Assembly: GCA_963793465.1 (NCBI GenBank)
Contig: CAWCAJ010000007.1
Span: 124,001-188,000 of the forward strand
Source of the DNA: CAJQPP01 sp963793465
GTDB lineage: Bacteria > Planctomycetota > Planctomycetia > Pirellulales > Pirellulaceae
Direction of reading: 5' to 3'
DNA length: 64,000 nt
Below are positions 19,017 to 26,455 of this stretch, one piece after another. The notes beneath the pieces were generated by a model. The model was not told the origin of the DNA. It worked only from the letters and a program-made list of their open reading frames with translations, and made no database searches. Both the position numbers and the translations under genes were made by a program. The number at the start of each line of letters is the position of its first letter. The first letter of the stretch is position 1.

Positions 19017-19217
19017 ATGACAGAAGGTACGATTAAGAAAATTACTGACAAGGGATTCGGATTCATTGAGAATCCAACCGGAAAAGACCTGTTCTTCCAC
19101 AGCTCGTCTGTGGAAGGCGCTCGCTTCGAGGAGCTGCGTGAAGGTCAACGGGTTTCCTTTGACGTCGGTCAAGGCCCCAAAGGTCCCTGCGCTGAGCGTG
19201 TGCAAGTAATCGGCTGA
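19017..19217 (+). CDS. Cold-shock domain protein
   Basis: 66 residues from ATG 19017, the standard size of a CspA-type protein. It is a single-stranded nucleic acid binding OB-fold that melts RNA structure. RNP1 is seen as KGFGFIENP and RNP2 as LFFHSSSV. The middle GARFEELREGQRVSFDVGQGPKG and end AERVQVIG are typical. An AGGA-like site lies upstream. The DEAD-box helicase 400 bases before it may act on the same RNAs. Confidence 0.93.
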   Translation: MTEGTIKKITDKGFGFIENPTGKDLFFHSSSVEGARFEELREGQRVSFDVGQGPKGPCAERVQVIG

Positions 19218-19261
19218 GCAGAGAACCGGCAAACGGATTTTTCTGCCCGCCTGCTGACAAT

Positions 19262-19304
19262 AAGGAGCACGGAGTTCGGACGTCCCAGTCCGACTCCGCT
19301 CCTT
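19262..19304 (+). terminator. Strong hairpin after the cold-shock gene
   Basis: AAGGAGC (19262-19268) pairs with GCTCCTT (19298-19304), and inner arms GAGT/ACTC and CGGA/TCCG extend the stem around a short loop. It begins 45 bases after the stop codon. There is no good T-run after it, so efficient intrinsic termination is uncertain, but the position fits a transcript end. Confidence 0.55.
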
Positions 19305-19328
19305 GTTGGCCTCACTTCACACCTGCTT

Positions 19329-19613
19329 ATGTCGAACGAAACACCAGAACCTCTTTTCCCGCCCCAACAAAAGCCCCCGCTCTGTCCCATCTGTGGAAAA
19401 GCCAGCTATTCGGCAGCCGGAATTCACCCCCAATGCGCGGTGAAGCAGGCTGATGAGAAACGGGCGGAACGGATCAAGCAGGACAAATTGCAGGAAAAAA
19501 AGACCAAGAAACCCGCGGCAGTCAGCCGTTGGCAAAAGACCTGTCCCCGTTGCAAGCTCTCGCAACACGTTCGCAAAAAAGCCTGCTCCTGCGGACACGA
19601 ATTCTCCAAATGA
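19329..19613 (+). CDS. Small double zinc-ribbon protein
   Basis: 94 residues. An N-terminal CPICGK knuckle with a further Cys in HPQCAV, a central lysine-rich helix (DEKRAERIKQDKLQEKKTKK), and a second knuckle CPRCKLSQHVRKKACSCGHEF form two zinc-binding ends. The second knuckle resembles the ribbon that ends in CxCGHEF. Nucleic acid or protein binding is likely; the role is unknown. It follows the hairpin of the cold-shock gene and probably has its own promoter. Confidence 0.7.
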   Translation: MSNETPEPLFPPQQKPPLCPICGKASYSAAGIHPQCAVKQADEKRAERIKQDKLQEKKTKKPAAVSRWQKTCPRCKLSQHVRKKACSCGHEFSK

Positions 19614-19822
19614 GAAACAGGCCCGCCCGCTGCACCTGCCCCCTGTGTAACTCCCCCTGCTGGCCTTCTGGCCCCCTTTTGCCCACTTTTTGATTGCCAA
19701 ACGGCAAAACGGGTCGTCGCCTTTTCGGCACGCCTTTTCCCAATCCGGGTGCACTTAAGGACGCCTGCGAAACGCAAACGATGCGCGGCATCGAGGCCAG
19801 TCGGGGATTTCAAATGCCTGCG

Positions 19823-20245
19823 TTATTCGTTGACGGGTTCATCACCCCACTGGTAAAGGATGCTGGCCGAAACCAACAAGCAGGCTATGGTTACCGAGTT
19901 CGCCAGGTATGCACCCCAAGCGAAGCTCCCTGAGTTACCGGGACTGGCCTGAATCAGCAAGTGGATCGCTTCTCCCACGGCGATCAGGATCAGGCACTGC
20001 CACCTGCCGGTGATGGTCAGGGTGAGGACCAACAGGCCACCGATGGATAGAGCGTAAGGCACACCAAACCACGGACTCCATGAAACAAACAGGCCCCCGT
20101 CACCTGCACGGATCAAGGTGGTCCCGTAGACCAGCAAGCTGACGGTGCTGGCAAGCAGGGTCAATGCGTATATCAGGAATGGCTCAACGTAGCGGACCGC
20201 ATGCAGGATCCTGTGACCGCGTTTGCCGTATCGATATCGTGTCAT
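19823..20245 (-). CDS. Four-helix hypothetical membrane protein
   Basis: 140 residues from ATG 20245-20243, chosen because upstream sequence in the frame is not protein-like. A basic N-terminus (MTRYRYGKRGHR) is followed by four hydrophobic segments (FLIYALTLLASTVSLLVYG, YALSIGGLLVLTLTI, WQCLILIAVGEAIHLLI and an alanine-rich last one). The family is not recognised. It is oriented like the DUF971 gene but separated from it by 340 bases. Confidence 0.6.
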   Translation of the reverse strand: MTRYRYGKRGHRILHAVRYVEPFLIYALTLLASTVSLLVYGTTLIRAGDGGLFVSWSPWFGVPYALSIGGLLVLTLTITGRWQCLILIAVGEAIHLLIQASPGNSGSFAWGAYLANSVTIACLLVSASILYQWGDEPVNE

Positions 20246-20585
20246 TGTGTAGGCGTCGTTGTCTTCAGCAGGTGAGGAAAAGTCTGCAGGTGAGGAAAAT
20301 TGAATGCGGCACAGGCCTCCCGGACCAGCGACTCGTCGGCCTGAGTATGTCCGCTGGGACCCCTCTCCAAGGAAACCGACGAGATTCCTGGTCGCCATAC
20401 TCGTTATTTCCTGGAGCGTCAGGTCGAACGGTGAGGATCAACTCCCGTGCAGTTCTGGAATGGCAAGCTCGTTGGATCGCCTGGCATACTTGGCCGAATC
20501 TGAAGCCGGTCCCGGATTGCTAAGATCAACGGGGTCGGCCGGCCCACCGGACCCCGGCATGGGCTGGCCCCGGCATGGGGTGGCT
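20246..20585. other. Intergenic region with an 18-bp tandem duplication
   Basis: 340 bases with no gene found. GCAGGTGAGGAAAA occurs at 20268-20281 and again at 20286-20299, an 18-bp period. A GC-rich segment at 20535-20585 has several short inverted repeats (CCCCGGCATG twice) just beyond the DUF971 stop and could serve as its transcript end. Confidence 0.45.
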
Positions 20586-20891
20586 TTATTGCCCCAGTGA
20601 CCGCAACAGGTCGAAGGTGAAAATGCCGGTGTTGTGACCGTCGCTGAAACGAATATTGTAAGCGTAGTTCCCGACGGGACTCATGCCTTCAATCTCCAGC
20701 GGACGCGTTTCTTCGGGCTTGAGGATCTTCAGACCTGACGCGGCTGGTTTCTCCTCGGGTTGACGGCAGGCGGCGCAGGGACAGCGGTCACGCAATTGTC
20801 GATAAGCAATCCGCTGGCCCAAGCCGTCGCTCCATTGAATCTCGATATGACGGTCCTCGCCACGTTTCAGTGCTACGGGGTGCACGCTCAT
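20586..20891 (-). CDS. DUF971 domain protein
   Basis: 101 residues. It matches the small DUF971 family, which shares its fold with the N-terminal domain of gamma-butyrobetaine hydroxylase. Recognisable parts are HIEIQWSDG, YRQLRDRCPCAACR, ILKPEETRPLEIEGMSPVGNYA and IRFSDGHNTGIFTFDLLR. Family members are linked to iron-sulfur or ubiquinone-related processes, but this one has no proven role. Its start overlaps the stop of the ligase-like gene by four bases (ATGA), so the two are co-translated. Confidence 0.85.
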   Translation of the reverse strand: MSVHPVALKRGEDRHIEIQWSDGLGQRIAYRQLRDRCPCAACRQPEEKPAASGLKILKPEETRPLEIEGMSPVGNYAYNIRFSDGHNTGIFTFDLLRSLGQ

Positions 20892-22176
20892 GAGGTCTTC
20901 GCCTTGTTGCGTTCATCGATAAATCGCCGACCCTTCAATTCGAATCGTGGCAGGGAGCCCATGGGGACGCATTGCACATCCACCTTCAGTCCGATTTTCA
21001 GTTGCAGTTCTTTCTGCACACGCTGCGGTTTTTGCAGTCGGTCCTCGATTTCGATTTTCAGCGAGTCCATTTCACCCTGTTTCCCGGCTGTCATCCGATA
21101 TTCGATGATCTCCGGAAAGCCACGCAGGATCTGCTCGACTGAAGAGGGGAATATATTGACACCGCGGATGATCAACATGTCGTCGACTCGACCCAGCACG
21201 CCCCCTTCCAGTAAAGCAAAGGAACAGTCCTGTTCGTCATTCCAGGTCGGTCGGACCAGGTCGCCGGTGCGATAGCGGATGACGGGGCTTCCATCCCGTC
21301 CCAGCGATGTCAGCACCAGTTCGCTTAATTGGCCATCGACGGCCGGTTCGCCGGAGTCCAGCGAGAAGAACTCGGCCAGAAACTCGGCTTCATTGACATA
21401 GACGCCCCGCCCCAGGGGATCCGCAAATCCCCAGGGCCCAACTTCACTGGCCCCACAATGGTCGACGACACGGGCCTGCCAGGCATTTTCGATACGGCTG
21501 CGGATCTCGGGAATCGATCCTCCCGGTTCGCCAGCCACCACGATCTTGTCCACCGCAAGCTGGCCGATGTTGATCTGGTTCTCAGCGGCAACTTCGGCCA
21601 TGTGCAGGGCGTAGCTGGGCGTGCAGAAAACGGCCGTGGCCTCGATGGTCTTCATCAGATCGATACGAGCCAGGGTGCTCAGTCCACCCGCCGGGCGCAC
21701 AAGGCGCCCCGCCGCACCACCGCATCGTAGGCGCTCCAGAATCCGATAAAGGGCCCAAAAGAAAAGGCCATCAGCACACGATCCTCGCAGGTCAACCTGG
21801 CGGCATCCAGAACATACTCCCAACCGGTCATCCACCAGTCCCAGTCATCTTGAGTGTCCAGCACAATCAGCGGTCGGCCTCGGGTTCCCGAGGTGCGATG
21901 CAAGCGAGAGTAAGCTCCCGGATCCCATGTCAGGTTGGCCGCGTATTTCGAATCAATGGCCCCATCGACCAGCTCCTCCTTGAATGTGAAAGGAAAGCTC
22001 TCGAACTGTTCCAGGGATGACAACTCACGGGGCAATCCGGAAAGCTTGGCTGCGTAAAATGGGTTTTTTGGCAGGATGATACGAAACAGACGGTTGAGAC
22101 GTCCCAGCTGGTAGTCCACCAGTGCCGGTCCGTTCAAGTGCATCAATCGTATTCGCTCGTCACGTGAATTGCTCAT
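20888..22176 (-). pseudogene. Phenylacetate-CoA-ligase-like adenylating enzyme, broken by a one-base frameshift
   Basis: Reading from ATG 22176, the N-terminal half contains SRLHRTSGTRGRPLIV (the P-loop-like nucleotide motif) and runs to a stop at 21679. The C-terminal half is in another frame and contains CGASEVGPWGFADPLG, VIRYRTGDLVRPT and a PaaK-type end (EILRGFPEIIEYRM). The join lies near 21697-21702, where adding one G (TTGTG to TTGGTG) gives GALVRPAGGLSTLARI, a smooth family-like sequence of about 429 residues overall. The enzyme would activate an aryl or acyl acid as a CoA thioester. Upstream of the start there is a 491-bp divergent region. Either a sequencing indel or a recent inactivation. 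Confidence 0.75.
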
Positions 22177-22667
22177 CCCGGCATGATACGAAACAAACGA
22201 GTGCCCGGCGAGGCGGTGACGGCAGGCCATTTTCAGCGGGGTCCGTTGGGTCGCGGTTGTCGGCTCTTGACCGATGGGTGGGCTTCCCCTCCCGTTTGGT
22301 GCTGCAGTGCGATGGCGCGGAATTGCTTGCCACGGCTGCGGGAGAGTCAACCCGACACCCAAGCTCCTTTCGTGTGCCACACACCCCTACCCCGGCAGAG
22401 CTGAAATTCGGGCTTCCCGGGGGGAGTGCAGCGGCCGGGGTTGGCTGCCTTCGCACTAAGGGATCCCCTTCCCTTGCCCAGGCCATGACACCGCGGCAGG
22501 CCGAATGTCGTGGCTACGTGTTCCCCGTTTCTCGGCTACAATCTGGGTGCTGCCGTCTTTCAGCCATTCGTTCTATTCAGCCATTCGTTCTATTCAGCCA
22601 TTCGTTCTATTCAGCCATTCGTTTTATTGACGGCTCTTCCGTTTACCGAGCCCACGCCATCCTGGTC
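22177..22667. other. Divergent intergenic region with repeats
   Basis: 491 bases between the ligase-like gene (-) and the DNA glycosylase (+). No coding region was supported. It holds a four-copy tandem repeat near its right end, listed separately. Promoters for both genes are expected here but were not identified. Confidence 0.5.
22561..22628. repeat. 17-bp tandem repeat, four copies
   Basis: The unit CAGCCATTCGTTCTATT occurs at 22561-22577, 22578-22594, 22595-22611 and, with one change (C to T), 22612-22628. It ends 39 bases before the glycosylase start. There are no spacers, so it is not a CRISPR array. Confidence 0.9.
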
Positions 22668-23291
22668 ATGCCCTTTGTTGCCCAACAGATCCGTGAAGCC
22701 CGCAACCACCTGCGAAAACATGACCCGGTGATGCGTGAGATTGTGCAAAGCGTCGGTCCCTTCACCGCCAAAACCCACCGCGACCGTTTTGCCTCGTTGG
22801 CCAGGGCCATTGTGGCGCAACAAATTTCCGGGAAGGCGGCCGACAGTATCTGGACGAAGCTGGAAGTTCTGTTGCATCCTCAAGGAATCAGCCCGGAGGG
22901 GATCGAATCCCGGACTCTGGAGCAATTGCGAACCGCCGGCATATCGCGGCAAAAGGGCACCTATTTGAAAGACCTTTCCCAATCGGTTTTGGCCGGGCAG
23001 GTAAATTTATCAACTTTGGGTCGCCTGTCCGACCAGAAAGTGATTGAGACGCTGACTCAAGTGAAAGGCATTGGGCGATGGACGGCTCAGATGTTCCTGA
23101 TCTTCACGCTGGCCCGTTTGGACGTATTGCCCGTGGATGACCTGGGGATCAAATCCGCGATTGGTCGGGCCTATGAGTTGCCGAATTTGCCGGACGCCCA
23201 ACGGATCGAAACTTTGGCGGAACCGTGGCGTCCCTACGCATCGGTGGCCAGCTGGTACTTGTGGCGGTCTTTGGAAACCGGGCCGGAATGA
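22668..23291 (+). CDS. DNA-3-methyladenine glycosylase, AlkA-like HhH-GPD family
   Basis: 207 residues from ATG 22668. It removes alkylated bases in base excision repair. The first helices contain FASLARAIVAQQISGKAADSIW, the helix-hairpin-helix is LTQVKGIGRWTAQMFLI, and the catalytic aspartate lies in LPVDDLGIK. The length matches the short AlkA type without the N-terminal domain found in E. coli AlkA. The long upstream open frame is not protein-like, so this start is preferred. It stands alone between the divergent region and the accessory island. Confidence 0.9.
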   Translation: MPFVAQQIREARNHLRKHDPVMREIVQSVGPFTAKTHRDRFASLARAIVAQQISGKAADSIWTKLEVLLHPQGISPEGIESRTLEQLRTAGISRQKGTYLKDLSQSVLAGQVNLSTLGRLSDQKVIETLTQVKGIGRWTAQMFLIFTLARLDVLPVDDLGIKSAIGRAYELPNLPDAQRIETLAEPWRPYASVASWYLWRSLETGPE

Positions 23292-23318
23292 ATCCACCTT
23301 GCCTGCGGGAGGGGAAGT

Positions 23319-23600
23319 ATGAAAGAGCTACTAACGTTCACCGAATTCGATTCCGAGCGCCCTTTGACGCGACACGAGGAACTCGCGGCCAAAGGTGAAG
23401 GAGAAGACGCCGAGAACATCAAAGGTGGAACCGAATACAGCACACTGGCCAACGACGCCTTCCCAGCCAAAGAATTCGACTTCATGCGCTCCAATCCACC
23501 GTATGGCAAGAGCTGGAAAACCGGCTGCGGGCCTGCAAAACCAGCAAAATCATGGTTTTCGAGCCGATGCCCACTTGTTCGAATACACAAAGTTCCCTGA
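23319..23600 (+). pseudogene. Remnant of a type I restriction-modification methyltransferase subunit (HsdM)
   Basis: A 93-residue frame with a strong GGAGGGGAAG site before ATG 23319. Its middle matches the HsdM catalytic region: GEDAENIKGG, STLANDAFP and FDFMRSNPPYGKSW, which includes the NPPY motif of N6-adenine methylases. HsdM is normally about 500 residues. Here only about 50 residues around motif IV remain, fused to unrelated ends, so it cannot be active. It sits directly upstream of the toxin-antitoxin genes and marks a former restriction-modification locus. Confidence 0.65.
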
Positions 23601-23644
23601 AAGGGAACCTTGCAATTGACTCTGGAAAGGGAACGGCCGATAAT
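23592..23644 (+). promoter_or_regulatory. Promoter and operator candidate for the toxin-antitoxin operon
   Basis: GTTCCCT (23592-23598) and AGGGAAC (23602-23608) form a perfect inverted repeat with a three-base loop. The half-site AGGGAAC recurs at 23628-23634 inside the promoter spacer. TTGACT (23616-23621), 17 bases, then GATAAT (23639-23644) is a near-consensus sigma-70 promoter. The toxin ATG follows only two bases after the -10 box, so the transcript would be leaderless or start slightly downstream. Binding by the HigA domain is inferred. Confidence 0.55.
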
Positions 23645-23646
23645 CT

Positions 23647-23940
23647 ATGAGGATCATCGCCCGGAAGACTCTGATCGAATATTGGAAGGCGAATCCGCGT
23701 TCGGAGGAGCAGCTCAAGGCATGGTACGCAGAAGCGGAAGCCGCAAGCTGGACGACGCCCGCTGACGTAAAGGCCAAGTATGGCAACGCCAGCATTCTCA
23801 AGGATGGGCGGGTTGTATTCAACATTTGCGGCAACGAGTTTCGGCTGGTTGTCTGGATCAATTACGACTATTACACAATTTACATCCGTTTCATCGGGAC
23901 GCATTCAGAATATGACGACATCGACGCGCAGAACATCTAA
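23647..23940 (+). CDS. higB: HigB-family toxin (mRNA interferase)
   Basis: 97 residues. It matches the HigB/HigB2-like toxin family (PF09907 type): the opening MRIIARKTLIEYWKANP, the centre KAKYGNASILKDGRVVFNICGN, and the strand EFRLVVWINYDYYTIYIRFIGTHSEYDDID are all characteristic. Family members cleave mRNA at the ribosome. The toxin comes first, as usual for HigBA, and its last 29 bases overlap the antitoxin gene. It is full length with no visible defect. An HsdM remnant lies just upstream. Confidence 0.85.
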   Translation: MRIIARKTLIEYWKANPRSEEQLKAWYAEAEAASWTTPADVKAKYGNASILKDGRVVFNICGNEFRLVVWINYDYYTIYIRFIGTHSEYDDIDAQNI

Positions 23941-25156
23941 GCCATTTCATCCCAAGGTCATCAAGACGACCGTGGAGCATGATCGTGCGCTGGCGCGGAT
24001 CGAAGAACTGTTCTCCGCGAAGCCGGGCACACCTGAAGGCGACGAGCTTGAGTTGTTGCTCCTGCTTGTAGAGACTTATGAAGAAAAGGAATTCCCGATT
24101 GATTTGCCGGATCCGGTCGAGGCGATTCGTTTCCGCATGGAACAGGCCAATCTCAAGCAAAAAGATCTGGTTTCTATTTTCGGCACCAAAGGAAAGGTGT
24201 CGGAAGTCCTGAGCGGCAAACGCGAACTTTCGTTAACAATGATTCGAAACCTGGTGAACGAGCTTGGCATACCAGCGGCGGTTCTGCTGCAAGAGCGTGG
24301 TGCCACGCTCGTTGACAGTGGATATCTCGAATTGGGAAAGAAGTTCCCACTGACGGAAATGTACAAGCGCGGCTGGTTTCAAGGTATCGTGGGGTCGCTA
24401 CAGGAAGCCAACGAACAGATTGAGGACGTGCTGGCCAAGTTCGCTGCGCCGGTTGGAGACCCGTCTTCGCTTCCGGTGCTAAACCGCCAAAATGTTCGAT
24501 GTGGTAGCAGCATGAATGACGCGGCATTGATCGCGTGGCAAATACGGGTCATCAGCGAGGCGATGCGGGAAAAGATCCCGGTCTATCAACTGGGAACGGT
24601 AAACGAGGAGTTTCTGAGGCAAGTAGCAAAGCTGAGCTATTTTGATGATGGGCCGCAACTGGCGGCAGAGTTCCTTCGCAAGAGTGGAATTCACCTGGTC
24701 GTCGAATCTCATCTTCCAAAGACGTTTCTCGACGGTGCGGCGATGAGACTGGGAGACACTGGTCGGCTGGTTGCGTTAACGCTGCGTCACGATCGGCTCG
24801 ATAACTTTTGGTTTGTGCTACTCCATGAATTGGCTCACATTGCCTTGCACATCGACACCGGCATTTGCGAGGCGATCGTGGATGATCTGGACGGGGCAAG
24901 TACAGAAAAGATCGAAAAAGAAGCTGACGCCATGGCCAGAGAGGCTCTGATTCCGGCTAAATTATGGAAGAAGGAAGGACTCACAGAAAATCCAACGGCC
25001 GAGCGTATTCGAAACTTTGCCCAGAAGTGCACGATCCACCCATCCATCCCGGCAGGACGCGTTCGATTTGAACGGAATAATTTCAAGATTTTCAACGACT
25101 TGCTCGGTCGCGGTTCCGTCCGCCGGCAATTCATGAAGCGACAACAGAGCGCCTAG
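23912..25156 (+). CDS. HigA-type antitoxin fused to an ImmA/IrrE metallopeptidase domain
   Basis: 414 residues from ATG 23912, overlapping the toxin gene. Residues about 20-130 are a HigA antitoxin: an acidic dimer helix (PGTPEGDELELLLLLVETYEE), the family motif DLPDPVEAIRFRMEQ, and a helix-turn-helix (LKQKDLVSIFGTKGKVSEVLSGKR shortened here in effect to its core). Residues about 200-400 are an ImmA/IrrE-like domain with the zinc motif HELAH at 305-309 followed by ADAMAREALIP. Ordinary HigA is about 100-140 residues. The fusion could let the protein cleave itself or a partner to release the toxin; this is inference. The stop codon TAG lies inside the inverted-repeat element that follows. Confidence 0.85.
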   Translation: MTTSTRRTSKPFHPKVIKTTVEHDRALARIEELFSAKPGTPEGDELELLLLLVETYEEKEFPIDLPDPVEAIRFRMEQANLKQKDLVSIFGTKGKVSEVLSGKRELSLTMIRNLVNELGIPAAVLLQERGATLVDSGYLELGKKFPLTEMYKRGWFQGIVGSLQEANEQIEDVLAKFAAPVGDPSSLPVLNRQNVRCGSSMNDAALIAWQIRVISEAMREKIPVYQLGTVNEEFLRQVAKLSYFDDGPQLAAEFLRKSGIHLVVESHLPKTFLDGAAMRLGDTGRLVALTLRHDRLDNFWFVLLHELAHIALHIDTGICEAIVDDLDGASTEKIEKEADAMAREALIPAKLWKKEGLTENPTAERIRNFAQKCTIHPSIPAGRVRFERNNFKIFNDLLGRGSVRRQFMKRQQSA

Positions 25157-25261
25157 TGCCGCGTCCAGTTTAGAAATTGGGGTTGGCAAGGTGTTTTGGC
25201 TCGTGACTCATCGCTCAGATTGAAATGCCAACCCCAAAATTAATTCTTGACGCTGCACTAG
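25153..25261. mobile_element. 109-bp MITE-like inverted-repeat element
   Basis: The ends CTAGTGC (25153-25159) and GCACTAG (25255-25261) are perfect inverted repeats. The arms extend to about 37 bases each with roughly 29 matches, and an exact inner stretch TTGGGGTTGGCA pairs with TGCCAACCCCAA. The centre of about 35 bases has no coding capacity. The element abuts the antitoxin gene and provides its TAG stop. It looks like a non-autonomous transposon or an IS end pair; no clear target duplication was seen beyond the CTAG ends. Confidence 0.65.
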
Positions 25262-25293
25262 TGTATGAACGACCGCGATAGCCATGCAACTGA

Positions 25294-25593
25294 TTCGGTG
25301 AAGGAATCGTCAAGGCGTCACCCGAAAAAGAAACGGCTCGCGTGATGGCCGAGATGGTCAAACTGCGAGAGACGTTTCGCTCGGCCGATCTGGCCAAATT
25401 GCAGGCCGCACTTGCCATCGTGGTGAAGGACATCAAGCTGTTTTGGACAGCGGGAGGGCCTCGGAAATGGCGATTCGATCGCGGGGTTATCACGCTCGGT
25501 GACGCCTTGCTCCCATCGCTTCCTTCTCCGAAGACAGCCCGAGAAGAGACCGACACGGAAATTTACGTGCCTGAATCGCTGGTGGCTGAATGA
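25294..25593 (+). pseudogene. ORF remnant, family not recognised
   Basis: The frame is open from 25294 to TGA 25591-25593. It reads like a protein (PEKETARVMAEMVKLRETF, LAKLQAALAIVVKDIKLFW) but has no start with a ribosome binding site at its left end; a GTG-ATG pair at 25342 would give 83 residues. It may be the 3' part of a gene cut by the inverted-repeat element or by loss of the island. I do not recognise it. Confidence 0.3.
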
Positions 25594-25648
25594 TTCGATC
25601 GGTCCTATCTGGAGAGTTTGGAAACCAATCTCCGGAATGCCCCGATTC

Positions 25649-26362
25649 TTATTCCTTCTCGGGTCCCGAATCCTGCGTGGTATCCACGTTCGCGGCTTCA
25701 TCGTCGCTATTTTCATCAGCGAGATCGTCGGCTTGAGGTTCGAGGGCGGTTGACGTGACCTCTTCATCGTCGGCAAATACGGGTTTGGCGGCGTCTTTCA
25801 TTTTGGCCCGGTCATTTTCTCCGACAAATTCCAGGATCGCCCGTGTTCCGGCATCCCCCAGTCGAGGTTTGGCGAGTCTCATGATGCGGGTGTATCCGCC
25901 ATCACGGTCTGCGAATCGAGGTGCCAGTTCTTCGAACAGGATACTGACGGCTTCATTGTCACGCAGGATCTGGAAAGCGCGGCGGCGGGCAGTGACTGCC
26001 GGCGCCCGGGCGGCGCACCATTTTTGCCATTGCTCGCTGTTTCGCCAGTCACGCCATTCCGCGGTGTTGCGATCGGCTTCAGAGGCGAAGGCCTCTGCCT
26101 GCTCTTCGTAGGGCAAGGCCTTTTTGGCAATGGTAATGCACTTCTCGACCAGCGGCCGGACTTCCTTGGCTTTGTGGATCGTGGTCACCACGCGTCCTTT
26201 GCGGGGGGGATTCACGGCCGTTTTGCCATCCGCCTGCTTCAAGCCTTCGTAAAACAACTCGTCGCGTTCGGTCAGGATCAGGCTGCAGGCCAAATTTCGC
26301 AGCATGGCTTTGCGGTGGCTGGGGCTACGGCCGAGGATGCGACCTTTTTTGCGGTGTCTCAT
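25649..26362 (-). CDS. rplQ: 50S ribosomal protein L17, extended form
   Basis: 237 residues against about 127 in E. coli. The L17 core is clear: MRHRKKGRILGRSPSHRKAM at the start, then HKAKEVRPLVEKCITIAKKA, RRRAFQILRDNEAVSILFEELAPRF and DGGYTRIMRLAKPRLGD. Extra segments lie at residues about 32-57 and 83-124, and an acidic tail runs from about 187 to the end (rich in D and E). It is the last gene of the ribosomal/alpha operon, 93 bases after rpoA. Confidence 0.95.
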   Translation of the reverse strand: MRHRKKGRILGRSPSHRKAMLRNLACSLILTERDELFYEGLKQADGKTAVNPPRKGRVVTTIHKAKEVRPLVEKCITIAKKALPYEEQAEAFASEADRNTAEWRDWRNSEQWQKWCAARAPAVTARRRAFQILRDNEAVSILFEELAPRFADRDGGYTRIMRLAKPRLGDAGTRAILEFVGENDRAKMKDAAKPVFADDEEVTSTALEPQADDLADENSDDEAANVDTTQDSGPEKE

Positions 26363-26455
26363 GACATTTCACCAATCGTCTGGGTGTCTTCGATATGAAT
26401 GGTTTAGTGGTGGCGGGACCGAAACGGCCCGGGTGCATCGGAACCTGGCAAGCAA

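Noticed and set aside
22561..22628. CRISPR-like array upstream of the DNA glycosylase
   Set aside because: The 17-bp units are directly adjacent with no spacers, so it is a simple tandem repeat.
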